Assembly (NCBI GenBank): GCA_964431965.1
Contig: CAYSLU010000008.1
Coordinates: 15,620-79,619, forward strand
Direction: 5' to 3'
Length of the DNA: 64,000 nucleotides
Source of the DNA: CAYSLU01 sp964431965
GTDB lineage: Bacteria; Verrucomicrobiota; Kiritimatiellia; CAIKKV01; CAYSLU01
Within the stretch, counting starts at the first letter, position 1; each line of letters opens with the position of its first letter. The notes beneath the pieces were generated by a model. It ran no database searches, was not told the DNA's origin, and saw only the letters and a list, made by a program, of their open reading frames with translations. Positions 9,286 through 19,000 of this stretch are shown piece by piece. The position numbers were made by a program, and so were the translations under genes.

Positions 9286-10395
9286 TCATCCGTCCGCTTC
9301 CAGCTCGACGGCCTCCAGCATGGCGCGGAAGTTCTCGGGCGGGATCGGCGGATTGATCTCGCTTGAGGACGCTACGAACATGCCGCCAGTCTCTACGGCG
9401 TTAGTCGCTCGGATCTGCCGACGCACCTCCGTCCGCACCTGTTCAGGGCTTCCCCGCTCAAGCAGGTCCACGCCATCGACGCCGCCCGACCACACCATGT
9501 TCGGCCACGCATTCTTGAACTCCACGATGTCCATGCCACAGCCGGGTTCGAGGCAGTAGAAGCCGTCCACTCCGCACCCGATGAGGTCCGGGATGGCCTT
9601 TCGATAGTTGCCGTCGCTGTGGTAGAGGGCGACGACCCCGTGCTCGTGCCAGGCGGCGGTCAGCCGGCGCACGTGCGGGTAGAGATACTGCCCGAGGAAT
9701 TCCGGGCTGAACATCGGCCCTTGCTTGGTCGAGAAGTCCTCCGGGATGAGGATAACCGGCGAGAGCGCGGCGTCGGCGACGGCGTGAACGCGGCGAAGCT
9801 CGCCCTCGGCCGCCTGCTCCAGGAATGCCGCGAATACCTCCGGGTAGTCCGAGACGAAGTAGGAGAAGATCTCCAGGCCCATGCGGTCGAACACGAAGCA
9901 GAACCACGTGGCGCTGAAGTTGAGGATGACCGTGCCCCCGATCCGGCCCTGCAGGCCGAGTATCTGGGCTCGATACGCATCGCGGGCGGCGCGCGGGTCG
10001 AATGCGGCGCCGGTCGCGCGCAGGGCGGCTGTCTGCGCGCTGAGCCAGTCGCGCGCGCCGTCCGCGTCGGCGAACGGCCGGCTCACGTGCCACGCCGTCC
10101 AGTTGTCGTTCTGGGTCACGAATCCGTCCGGCGACGTGGCGCGGCCGGTGCCGCGCGGCGGGACCGGCGGCATGGCCAGGTCCAGCGTCTGGCGGATGAC
10201 CGCACAGATGTCGTCAGCGGTGTAGTCGAATCCGCGGACGGCCCGGCCCGTCCAGTCGGCGATGACGCGCGGGTTGTAGCTGAGCTGCTCCAGGATGGCC
10301 GGGCGATCCACCGGCTGGTGGCGCAGCGTGGCGAGTACCCGCTCGCGTCGGGTCATGCGGTCGCGTGGAAAGATGTGGTCGTCCGCGGATCTCAT
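9286..10395 (-). CDS. Uroporphyrinogen decarboxylase (URO-D) family protein
   Basis: 369 aa from the ATG at 10395; an equally plausible start is 10356 (MTRRERVLATLRHQPVDRPAI), which matches the usual N-terminus of the family. Neither has a good Shine-Dalgarno. The fold is supported by the opening MTxRERVLAxLRHQPxDRPA, by LYHSDGNYRKAIPDLIGCGVDGFYCLEP and by the closing INPPIPPENFRAMLEAVE. Family members of this type in PVC bacteria are generally not heme enzymes; many are corrinoid or C1 methyltransferase-like, or of unknown function. A much longer frame running to 11031 overlaps the sulfatase and is not real. The gene is divergent from the sulfatase. Confidence 0.78.
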   Translation of the reverse strand: MRSADDHIFPRDRMTRRERVLATLRHQPVDRPAILEQLSYNPRVIADWTGRAVRGFDYTADDICAVIRQTLDLAMPPVPPRGTGRATSPDGFVTQNDNWTAWHVSRPFADADGARDWLSAQTAALRATGAAFDPRAARDAYRAQILGLQGRIGGTVILNFSATWFCFVFDRMGLEIFSYFVSDYPEVFAAFLEQAAEGELRRVHAVADAALSPVILIPEDFSTKQGPMFSPEFLGQYLYPHVRRLTAAWHEHGVVALYHSDGNYRKAIPDLIGCGVDGFYCLEPGCGMDIVEFKNAWPNMVWSGGVDGVDLLERGSPEQVRTEVRRQIRATNAVETGGMFVASSSEINPPIPPENFRAMLEAVELEADG

Positions 10396-10509
10396 GGTGC
10401 GCGCACTATGGGGCGGAGCCCGGGACGGCGGCAATCGAATTGTCGCGGGCGGGCGCATCCGGGCGGTGGGGCCGGCGCGCGAGCTTGCCGCCGGAGGGTG
10501 AATCGGGGT

Positions 10510-11979
10510 ATGAGAGCCGCCATGAGGACCCAGAGCCAGCCGCCGCACAACATCGTGCTGATCATGACCGACCAGCATCGGGCCGACCACGCGGGGTTCA
10601 TCCCCGGATCGCGGCTGCCGACGCCGAACCTGGACCGCCTGAGCGGCAGCGTGGCCTTCTCGAACTGTCTGACCGCCAACCCGATCTGCACGCCGGCGCG
10701 GGCGGCGTTGCTGACGGGCAAGTACACGCACCAGATCGGCATGCTCGACATGTCCGGCGACCTGAGCCCGGAGCATCCGACCTACATGCGCGCGCTGCAG
10801 GGCGCGGGCTACTGGACGGCGGGCGTCGGCAAGTTCCACTGGATGCAGAACTGGCCGTGGGGGACCGCGCCGGGTCGGGGGCACGACCTCGTCGCGCTCC
10901 AGCCCGAGGTCATGCGCTACGGGCTCGACTACGCATGGGAGGTGGCCGGCAAGCAGCTCGCCGTGACCAACTACTGCGAGTACGGGGCGCGCCTGGCGCG
11001 CAAGGGGCTCCTGGAGCGCTACCGGGAGCATGTGATCGGGCAGGGCCGCAACTCCCAGGATCCGTCCATGATCCAGTTCACGGGCGAGGCGTGGCCGTTC
11101 GACGAGTCGGACTACGTGGACAACGTGATCGGCGACGAGGCGCTCCGTGCGCTCGATGCCCGTCCGGCCGGAAAGCCGTTCTTCCTGTTCGCTTCATTCT
11201 GCGGTCCGCACAAGCCGTACGATCCCCCTCGCTCGTGGCTGGAGCGGTTTCCCCTGGAGGAGGTCGACGACTTCCTGCCCGGTGCGGCGGCGCTTGCGCC
11301 CGAGGCGCGGCAGCGCGTCTTCCGCTTGCGGCGCGCGTACAAGGCGATGATCGCGCTGATCGACTGGCAGGTGGGCCGTCTGCTGAGCCAGCTCGAGGCG
11401 GACGGGCAACTCGACCGCACGGTGATCCTGTTCACGAGCGACCACGGGGAGATGCTGGGCGACCACGGCCGGATGTCCAAGCAGCAGCCGTGGCGCCAGT
11501 CCGTGACGGTCCCGACCGCGATCCGGCACCCGGCCTACCTGGGCCGCCGCCTCTGCGCGGCGCCGGTGGAGCTCACGGATCTGACGGCCACCATGCTCGA
11601 CGTGGCCGGGCTCGATCCGGCGTCTGCGCTCTCGAAGAGCTGGCCGGCCTACCACGACCGAGTGCCCTGCCGCTCGCTCATGCCGGTGGTCCGGGGCGAG
11701 GTCGATGGCGTTCGCGAGTTCGCCTTCTCCGAATGCCGCAACATGTGGGAGCTGCTCCAGTCGCGCGATTGGAAGTACGTGCGCGAGCTGCCGGGAAGCC
11801 CGAGCGGGGGCGGCGAGCGACTGTTCGATCTGCGCGCCGATCCCGGGGAGCAGCATGACCGGAGCGGCGACCCGGCGTGCCGCGACGTGGTGGCCCGATT
11901 CCGGGAGTCTCGCCAGGCGCTGATGGACGCCACCCCGTCCGCCCAGCTCGGCTGGGCGCCGTGGGGCGGCGAGGGGTGA
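10510..11979 (+). CDS. Sulfatase (formylglycine-dependent, type I)
   Basis: 489 aa, cytoplasmic by absence of a signal peptide. It hydrolyses sulfate esters, probably on a sugar. The catalytic Cys that becomes formylglycine is C60 in CTPARAALLTGKY, a perfect C-x-P-x-R signature. Metal-site motifs are IMTDQHRADH near residue 20 and FTSDHGEMLGDHG in the second half, and NLFDLRxDPGE-like residues close the protein. Start 10510 is favoured by GGAGGGTGA upstream; 10522 (MRTQSQ) is a good alternative. A sulfatase with no export signal needs cytoplasmic formylglycine maturation. It is followed after 67 bp by a GH78-like gene, so the pair probably desulfates and then trims a rhamnose-containing sulfated oligosaccharide (inference). 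Confidence 0.9.
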   Translation: MRAAMRTQSQPPHNIVLIMTDQHRADHAGFIPGSRLPTPNLDRLSGSVAFSNCLTANPICTPARAALLTGKYTHQIGMLDMSGDLSPEHPTYMRALQGAGYWTAGVGKFHWMQNWPWGTAPGRGHDLVALQPEVMRYGLDYAWEVAGKQLAVTNYCEYGARLARKGLLERYREHVIGQGRNSQDPSMIQFTGEAWPFDESDYVDNVIGDEALRALDARPAGKPFFLFASFCGPHKPYDPPRSWLERFPLEEVDDFLPGAAALAPEARQRVFRLRRAYKAMIALIDWQVGRLLSQLEADGQLDRTVILFTSDHGEMLGDHGRMSKQQPWRQSVTVPTAIRHPAYLGRRLCAAPVELTDLTATMLDVAGLDPASALSKSWPAYHDRVPCRSLMPVVRGEVDGVREFAFSECRNMWELLQSRDWKYVRELPGSPSGGGERLFDLRADPGEQHDRSGDPACRDVVARFRESRQALMDATPSAQLGWAPWGGEG

Positions 11980-12046
11980 GGCGAATGGCGGGGCGATGAT
12001 CCGGCGGATCCGACCGATTCACCCAATGGAGCAAGGGGAAGAAGAG

Positions 12047-14476
12047 ATGATCGTGAAAGAGGCGGGCTTCACCAACGACTGCCGCTGGATTTGGCTGGAC
12101 GCAAAGGATGACGTTGAGAACCAGTACGTCTGCTTCCGACGCGAGTTCGCGTTGGGCGCCAAGCCGGCGCGCGCGCGGCTGGTGATCTCGGCGGACTCCG
12201 ACTACCAGGTGTTCGTGAACGGGCAGGAGGTGTACGGCCGGCAGTTCTCGGACTACCCCCGCCATCGCTCATACGACACCTATCCGATCGGGTCGCTGCT
12301 GCGGCGCGGGCTGAATGCGATTGCGATCCTCGCCTACTATCGCGGCCGAGGCGCGAGCGAGTACCGGCGCGGGCATCCGGGGCTGATTGTTCGGATCGAC
12401 GCGGGGCGCGCGCGCGTCGTAAGCGATCGGCAATGGCTGGCGCGGCTGTCACCCGCCTACGCGTCGGGCGGATCAGTCGATCAGGCGACCGTGCAGATGG
12501 GATTCACCGTTCGCCATGACGCCCGCCGCGAAGACGGGTGGACCAGCCTGCGCTACCGGCCGGTCCGACGGTGGCGGTCGGCGGCCGAGCTGGCCGGGCC
12601 GACGGATGGCTACTGGCGCTCGCTCGAGCCACGCCGGTTGCCGCAGATGGTCCGCGCGGCGTTCCAGCCCGGGAGCATCGTGTGTGCGGGCGCCCTGATC
12701 CGGACGGGCTCGGCCGCGTCCGACTCGCCTTCGCTCGCCGTGGCGGCGGAGTTCAAGCGCGCCTCACGGGTCCCGCCCTCGAAGCAGTCGCCGTGGGTGT
12801 TCGAGCCGCCGAAGGTGCCGGCGAACGGCGCGTATCTGCTGGCCGACATGGGCGCCGAATCCTTCGGCCTGCTGCGCGTCGAGCTTGAGGCGCCGGCCGG
12901 CACCGTGGTGGACGTGGCGCACGGCGAGCATCTCGAGGACTTGGGGGTGCGCGCCGCACCCGGATATCGGCGGTTCACGGATCGGTTCGTCTGTCGCGCC
13001 GGCCGCAACGTGCTGACGGTCCCGTTCCGGAGGCTCGGGTGCCGATACATCGAGCTGCACATCACGGCGTTCCGGCGGGCGGTCCGGGTGCATGCCGTCG
13101 GTCTGGATCCGCTCGAGTACCCCGTGCGGGACGCGGGGGCCTTTGCCTGCGCCGACGGTCTGGTTGAGCGGCTGCAGACGGTCTCGATCCGCACGCTGAA
13201 GCTGTGCATGGGCGACCACTACTTCGACTGTCCGTGGCGCGAGCAGAGCCTGTACTCCTACGACAGCCGCAACCAGGCGCTCTATGGGTACTACGTCTTC
13301 GGCGAATACGAGTATCCCCGGCAGTCGTTCCGACTGCTGGGTTGGGGCGAGCGCGAGGGCGGACTGCTCGATATGTGCGCACCGTCCAACGTGAAGACCA
13401 CGATTCCGATTTTCTCGCTGGCCTGGATTGCAGCGCTCCACGAGCACTGGCTGTTCAGCGGCTCTCCGGCTCTCTTCGATGAGTTCCGGCCGACGGTCGA
13501 GCGCGTCCTGAGCGCCTTCCTGGCCCGGCCCGACGAATCGACCGGCGTGTATCGCACGTTCGAGGACTCCTGGCTCTTCTACGAATGGACGGCCGGGCTG
13601 GACTACCAGCCGCGCACGGGGCCGGGCTCGGGCTTCCGCCTCGACGCGCCGCACAACCTGTATCTCGTCGAGGGCATGCGCGCCTGTGCCGCCATGCTGG
13701 CGCTCGCGGGCGACACCGGGCCGGCGGCGGTGTGGATTCGCAGGGCCGACGCGCTCGGGAAAGCCGTTCACCGCCTGTTCTGGGACGCGGGGCGCGGGCG
13801 CTACGCCACGTACGCCGACCGCCGCCGCCGGTGGCACTATTCGGCCGGCGTGCAGGCGCTCGCTCTGTGCACCGGCGTCGCACCCGCGGGAGCGCGCCGC
13901 CGCCTTCAGGAGGCCATCCTGCGCGACCGGTCGCTCGTCGATATGACCCTGCAGGTCATGGGCTATGGCGTGCAGGCGATGCGCGGCGCGCCCGTGGCGG
14001 TCCAGGCGGCGATGCTCGACCGCATCCGCGGCGTGTACGGCGGCATGGTCGAGAACGGCGCCACCTCGCTGTGGGAGGTGGCCGACACGAGCATGATGGG
14101 GCCGGGGCTGGCGAACGACCTGGGCCTCGGGCGCGACCGCGAGCGGCGTCCGTACGAGGGCGACGACATGTTCGCGGAGGCCGGGAGCCTGTGCCACGGG
14201 TGGTCCGCCGTGCCGATCTGGACGAACATGGCCTACATCCTGGGCGTCCGCCCGCTGACGCCCGGCTTCGGCTCGTTCGCGGTGGAGCCGCACACGTGCG
14301 GTCTGCCGGCGGCGCGCGGCGTGGTGCCGACTCCGCACGGACCGATCGAGGTGCGGTGGGAGTCGGCCCGCGGCACGATGTGGATCGATATCCGGCATCC
14401 GCGCCAAACCGCGCCGGCGTCTGTGGCGGCGCCGGGATTTCGCGGCCGGGTGCGAGTGTCGGCGCGGCGCTGCTAG
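12047..14476 (+). CDS. Alpha-L-rhamnosidase-like (GH78) protein
   Basis: 809 aa. Start 12047 (MIVKEAGFTND) is chosen because AAGGGGAAGAAGAG lies just before it; upstream in-frame ATGs have nothing comparable. The N-terminal 200 residues are a jelly-roll domain of the GH78 type (VISADSDYQVFVNGQEVYG). A second beta-sandwich follows, then a six-hairpin barrel from about residue 360. The D394-C-P-W-R-E399 motif has the Asp/Glu spacing of five residues seen in GH78 catalytic centres. A C-terminal beta domain contains PLTPGFGSFAVEPH. No signal peptide. It lies 67 bp after the sulfatase and is probably cotranscribed. Confidence 0.8.
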   Translation: MIVKEAGFTNDCRWIWLDAKDDVENQYVCFRREFALGAKPARARLVISADSDYQVFVNGQEVYGRQFSDYPRHRSYDTYPIGSLLRRGLNAIAILAYYRGRGASEYRRGHPGLIVRIDAGRARVVSDRQWLARLSPAYASGGSVDQATVQMGFTVRHDARREDGWTSLRYRPVRRWRSAAELAGPTDGYWRSLEPRRLPQMVRAAFQPGSIVCAGALIRTGSAASDSPSLAVAAEFKRASRVPPSKQSPWVFEPPKVPANGAYLLADMGAESFGLLRVELEAPAGTVVDVAHGEHLEDLGVRAAPGYRRFTDRFVCRAGRNVLTVPFRRLGCRYIELHITAFRRAVRVHAVGLDPLEYPVRDAGAFACADGLVERLQTVSIRTLKLCMGDHYFDCPWREQSLYSYDSRNQALYGYYVFGEYEYPRQSFRLLGWGEREGGLLDMCAPSNVKTTIPIFSLAWIAALHEHWLFSGSPALFDEFRPTVERVLSAFLARPDESTGVYRTFEDSWLFYEWTAGLDYQPRTGPGSGFRLDAPHNLYLVEGMRACAAMLALAGDTGPAAVWIRRADALGKAVHRLFWDAGRGRYATYADRRRRWHYSAGVQALALCTGVAPAGARRRLQEAILRDRSLVDMTLQVMGYGVQAMRGAPVAVQAAMLDRIRGVYGGMVENGATSLWEVADTSMMGPGLANDLGLGRDRERRPYEGDDMFAEAGSLCHGWSAVPIWTNMAYILGVRPLTPGFGSFAVEPHTCGLPAARGVVPTPHGPIEVRWESARGTMWIDIRHPRQTAPASVAAPGFRGRVRVSARRC

Positions 14477-14579
14477 CCGACGCGATGCGTCACGCCCAGG
14501 ACCGTGTGCCGGGAAGACGGAGGCCCATCTCCGGCCGGGCGACCTGCGTCGGCGCGCCGTCGCCATCCGGCACGTTGCC

Positions 14580-14996
14580 TCAGGGCTCCTTCCGGCGCAC
14601 CCGGATCGTGCAGGCCGGATCGGATCCGGAGTCGTGGAAGCACAGGTGCACCGTGGAGGGGCGGGATCGGAGTTCGCAGGAGAACTCCGCCTCGGTGCCG
14701 TCCGGGTACGTCACCGGATTCAGGCGGGCCAGGAACTTGAGGCGGTTCACGACCTCCGAGAACTGTGGCATCGTGGCCGAGTCCGCCCCGGCGTGTCCCC
14801 GGACGGATGGTAGCGCTTCCGACTGGCGGAGGGTCACTCCTTCGCGGCGTTCATCGAGCATCGATTCGAGCAGCTGCATCACGTAGCGGGTGGCTGGCGG
14901 GATCGGAGGCATCCGGATCAGTCCGGACTTGGACCTGGCCTTGGGCGCCGGCGCGTCGGTGGAAAAGAGACTCGCGATGTTCTTGAGGATGCTCAT
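14580..14996 (-). CDS. Hypothetical protein, 138 aa
   Basis: I do not recognise this protein. The start at 14996 (MSILKNIASLF) has a GGGGGCGG stretch directly upstream; a longer form from 15032 (MRADYL) is possible. The sequence is charged and soluble-looking, with VVNRLKFLARLNPV near the middle and a C-terminal beta-rich part (AEFSCELRSRPSTVHLCFH, CTIRVRR). The segment NRLKFLARLNP faintly recalls the region before the ATPase core of type II secretion GspE proteins, but that is too weak to use. It is the third gene downstream of the beta-helix/PKD protein, 106 bp after the membrane protein. Confidence 0.45.
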   Translation of the reverse strand: MSILKNIASLFSTDAPAPKARSKSGLIRMPPIPPATRYVMQLLESMLDERREGVTLRQSEALPSVRGHAGADSATMPQFSEVVNRLKFLARLNPVTYPDGTEAEFSCELRSRPSTVHLCFHDSGSDPACTIRVRRKEP

Positions 14997-15102
14997 CCGC
15001 CCCCAGAGTTGGGGGAGATAATCGGCTCGCATCGTTGCGAGGGCAAGGGGAAACAGCAGCCGGGGTGCGTGCGGAGGCTGAGGCCCGCCGGGATCGATTC
15101 TC

Positions 15103-16065
15103 CTACGGTTCTTCCGCTCCGCTGGAAGGGCATCGAGACGGAGGGGGCGTGCGGGCGCCGACGGCGCGGTCGTAGAAGCGCTGGAATCGGCCCCGGGTGG
15201 GGAGCCGGCCGCTGAGGATGTCTTTCAGCGTATCGAACGGGCTCAGCTCCAGCACGATCTCGCCGATCTGCTCGAAGCACTCACCCAGGAACCAGTCGAT
15301 GGGGAAATCCCCCTTGTCCGGGAAGAGCCCCTTGCCCCGGGGCCCGTAGCGCTTCGGCGTGATGCCGAGGCGGAATCCGTAAAGGTGTACCGTCGCCTTC
15401 TCCCCTGGCGGAAGCCGGTCGAAGAACCCCCGCACCGACGCCTTCCATGCATCAACCGAACGGGCGTCGGTGCTGTAGAACACGTCGAACACGAGGTGAT
15501 GTCCGGGCGGGGGGAGCGGATCGGCTTCCGTGCGCACGAACTCGACCATCATGCTGTGCGCATGGTCCCGCGCGAGGGATGCGAGGCCATCGCTGTGGAC
15601 CACCGTGCGGGCGCCGCCCGATAGGACCCGGTTGATCCAGGCCGGGACGCGGTCGGTCTCCGGCATGAGGCGGAGTCGAACCGCCAGGCGTGTGAACGCG
15701 CTGGGAATGGTCCACGGCTCGTGAAAATGATGGACGTCCGACCGGTACGGGAACCGTCCGGCTTCCAGGGCCGACAGGACCCGCTGCGTCAGGACGATCT
15801 CGGCCCCGTCGTATCCCAGGCGGCGGATCACCCAGAGGTTCACGCCGATGGGCAGTTCCATCAAAGCGATCAGAGCGACCAGTCCAGCCCCCGAGGAGGT
15901 CAGGACGAGGACCCCGCACGCCCGCCGCCCCGCTGCGGAGAGCCCCGTCGGATCCCAGCCGAGGAGCGCGAGGCCCGTCAGCGCGACGGCGGCACACACG
16001 CCCGCAGTCAGCGCGCCGGCGAGACCGAGCAAGCTGCCGGTCGATAGCTTGATCCGAGGGGGCAC
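15103..16065 (-). CDS. Hypothetical membrane protein, 320 aa
   Basis: Not recognised. It begins with GTG at 16065, with GGAGAAG 8 nt upstream. Two hydrophobic helices, about residues 12-34 and 47-70, are followed by about 250 hydrophilic residues with no cysteine-rich or nucleotide-binding motif. Notable segments are YDGAEIVLTQRVLSALE, HFHEPWTIPSAFTRL and LVFDVFYSTDARSVDAWK. The N-terminal anchor and large soluble part suggest an inner-membrane protein. It starts 25 bp after the end of the beta-helix/PKD protein, so the two are likely translated from one mRNA and may act together in display or processing (inference). Confidence 0.55.
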   Translation of the reverse strand: MPPRIKLSTGSLLGLAGALTAGVCAAVALTGLALLGWDPTGLSAAGRRACGVLVLTSSGAGLVALIALMELPIGVNLWVIRRLGYDGAEIVLTQRVLSALEAGRFPYRSDVHHFHEPWTIPSAFTRLAVRLRLMPETDRVPAWINRVLSGGARTVVHSDGLASLARDHAHSMMVEFVRTEADPLPPPGHHLVFDVFYSTDARSVDAWKASVRGFFDRLPPGEKATVHLYGFRLGITPKRYGPRGKGLFPDKGDFPIDWFLGECFEQIGEIVLELSPFDTLKDILSGRLPTRGRFQRFYDRAVGARTPPPSRCPSSGAEEP

Positions 16066-16090
16066 GGGTCTGTCTTCTCCTTCAGGCGGG

Positions 16091-19000
16091 CTACTGGGTC
16101 ACGACGAGCAATCCGTTCCGGGCCGGCGGCGCCTCGTAGGCGCCCATGTCCGGCTGAGCGCCACGCACGCGGGGGTTCCCGTCGATATCGTGAGCGTCGC
16201 TCATCCATCCCTGCAGAAGCCCGGCGTTGGCGCATGGCGATCGCGCGCGGATGTGGTAGTCGCCGGCCGCATTGGTGCCCGTCCCGGACCCGGAGGCGAG
16301 GAACTGCGGATCGCTCGTGATTGTTCCGGCGCCGAGCGGATCGTGGGGCAGGGACGGCGAACAGGAGGACCGGATGCCGGCCGTGACGCCGGAGATGTCG
16401 GCTCCGCCATTGAACCAGGCGATTGTATTCGTGACGCCGCTGACGGAGTTCGTCAGCCCGATCCCGCTGTTCCGGACAATGGTGGCGTTCACCACGGAGC
16501 CAGCCGAGAGACGGACGCCCGCGCCCGAGTTGGCGTGCACCAGGCACCCGCGAAGCACGCCGCCGGAGACGTGTGCTCCGCCGGCCGCACCGGCGGCGCC
16601 CGTGCCGTAGACGTTGCTGGCGATCACGCAGGACCGAACCTCTCCGCCGCTCATGCGGAGGCCGCCCACCGCGCCGATGTCGGAGCCGCCCCGGTTCGCG
16701 ACGATGAGGCAGTCGATCACCTGACCCGCGAGCACGGATACGCCGCCGAGGGTTCCGGAGTTGCCGGTGTCGGAATTGCCGCGCACCACGCAGTTGGAGA
16801 CCGTGCCCGCTGTCAGGGCGATGCCTCCCGCCTCGCGGTCGCCCTGGCAGAAGGCCACCGTGCAGTTGCGGACGGTTCCCCCGTCCAGCTGGATGCCGCC
16901 GGTCTGGCCGGAGCCCGTCCGGTAGCCGTTCGTGATCGTCACGCCGTCCAGCACGGCGGCCGGGTGGTGGATCCAGAAGATGCGACACGACGGGGCTGTG
17001 GACGGGCGAATGATCGTCGTGCGGTCGCGCCCGTTGACGCTGCGCACCGTGATCGCCTTGCTGATCTCGATGTTCTGCGTCACCCGGTAAGTCCCGTCGG
17101 TGATCAGCACGCTCGTGGCGTCGGCGCCCTGGACAAGCGCGGCATCGACCGCCGCTTGGACGGTCGTGGCCGCCGTGTTCCATGAGGCGAACGGCGCGAC
17201 GTGCGCGCCGTATGGCGATACGTGCGCGATGAGCGGCGCCACGCGGATGTATGCGGCCTTCGTGTTCGTGGCGGCCTCGCCGGACATGTTGTTTACGGTG
17301 AGCGTCACGGTGAAGTAGCCGGTGGTGTACGCATGCGATACGTTGGTGCGGTCCGCCCCGCTATCGGACTGGCCGTCACCGAAGTCCCAGGCGTAGGACA
17401 CGATGCTCGTGTCGTCGCCACTGACCACGGCGGTGAAGACGGCCGGGAGGTTGGTCAGGGCTTCGGTCACGGGTGCGGAGAAATTGCAGGCGAGGGGGCC
17501 GCCGCTGGCTCCGGTCTTCTCGTAGGCGCCGCGGTCTACCGTCCCGTTGATCACCCGGTCGGCGCCTGCGAGATCAGCCTCGCCGGTCATCCAGCTCTCG
17601 TTTGTGCCGGAGTCGAGCCCGGGCGAGCCATCGCCCAGGCGGTAGTCGCCGGCCGGATCCACAAGCAGCGGGTCGAGGCTCGAGTTGCCGGCGCCCGGCA
17701 CGGCGGGTGTCACGCACGTGTAGTCCACGGCGCCGCTGCCGGCGGTGAGGTTGCCGGAGTTGTCCCCGTTGGCGTAGACGACGCAGTTCCGGACCAGCCC
17801 GGTGGACATGGCGATGCCCGGCGCGGCGTTGCCGGTCACCGTGTTGCGCGTAACCGTGCAGTTGCGGGCGGTGCCGCCCGCCATGACGATTCCGCGGACC
17901 TGGTTGCTGGCGATCAGGCAGTTCTGGACCACGTCGCCGGCGGACATCCGGACGGCCGCGGCGTTCGTTCCCGTGCCGGAGGACGCGTTGTTGGTGATGA
18001 TGCAGTTGCGGACGATGCAGTTCCCGCCCATCCGGACCGCGGCGACAGAGCTCACCTCGGATCCGCCCGTGTTGCCGGCGATGGTGCACCAGGCCAGCCG
18101 GCCGGTGTTGACGAGGGACGCGCCGCCGGAGGTGCCGGAGTTGCCGGCGTCGGTGTTCCGGCGGATGACCGAGTGCGTCACGAGCCCGCCGTCCACGTAT
18201 ACGGCTGAAGCCCGGTTCTGCTGGTTGCGTTCGATGATGCAGTTCGTGGCGGTGCCGCCCTGCAGGTAGAGCCCGGAGCCCTCCTGCCCGCCGTAGCTTC
18301 CGTTGGTCATGCTGAGCCCGGAGATGAGGGCGGCGGGATGGATGACGTAGAACACGCGAGTCGAGCCGCTCGTGCGCGCCACGACAGTGACATCGGGGCC
18401 GTTCACGCCGCGGATTGCGATCCCTTTCACGACCTGAACGGAGGAGGTCACGAAGTACGAGCCGTTGGTGACCCAGACGGTGACCGGCGCGCCGCCCGCC
18501 GCGACGACCGCATCGACCGCGGCCTGCAGGGAGCGCGCCGCCTTCTGCCAGGTGTCGAACGGATGCGTGTGCGAGCCCGCGGGAGAGACAAAGGCGGTGG
18601 ACGGGCCCACGCGAACGGCATTGCTGACCGTGGCGGTCGCCGTTTCGCCGGAGGCGTTGCTGGCGGTGAGGATGGCCGTGTAGAAGCCGGGCCCGAAGGC
18701 GTGGGTGACCGATGCCAGGTCGGTTCCGCCCGTGGCGACTCCATCGCCGAAGTCCCAGCCGGTAAACACGATGTTGGTGTCCGCGCCGGCGAAAGCGGCC
18801 GAGAATGTGACGTCGAGCGTGTCGATGCCCTCCGCCGGCGCGGCCACGAATCCGCAGCGCAGCGCCCCGGCTCCGCCGTCCGCGGCCTCGTAGGCGCCCA
18901 TGTCGGCGGCGGGCGTGCCGTCGCCGTTGCCGTCCACGGGACGCGCCGCGCCGCCGATGTCCGTCGCCACGCCGGCGGCGAGACCGCCGTCGATCGCGGG

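Noticed and set aside
9619..10509. Extension of the sulfatase frame upstream by about 297 codons
   Set aside because: It lies antisense to the URO-D-like gene, has no family similarity, and the sulfatase fold begins at 10510. High-GC DNA keeps many shadow frames open.
14477..14552. Terminator formed by CCGACGC (14477) and GCGTCGG (14546)
   Set aside because: The loop would be over 60 nt and there is no T-run, so a rho-independent terminator is not supported.
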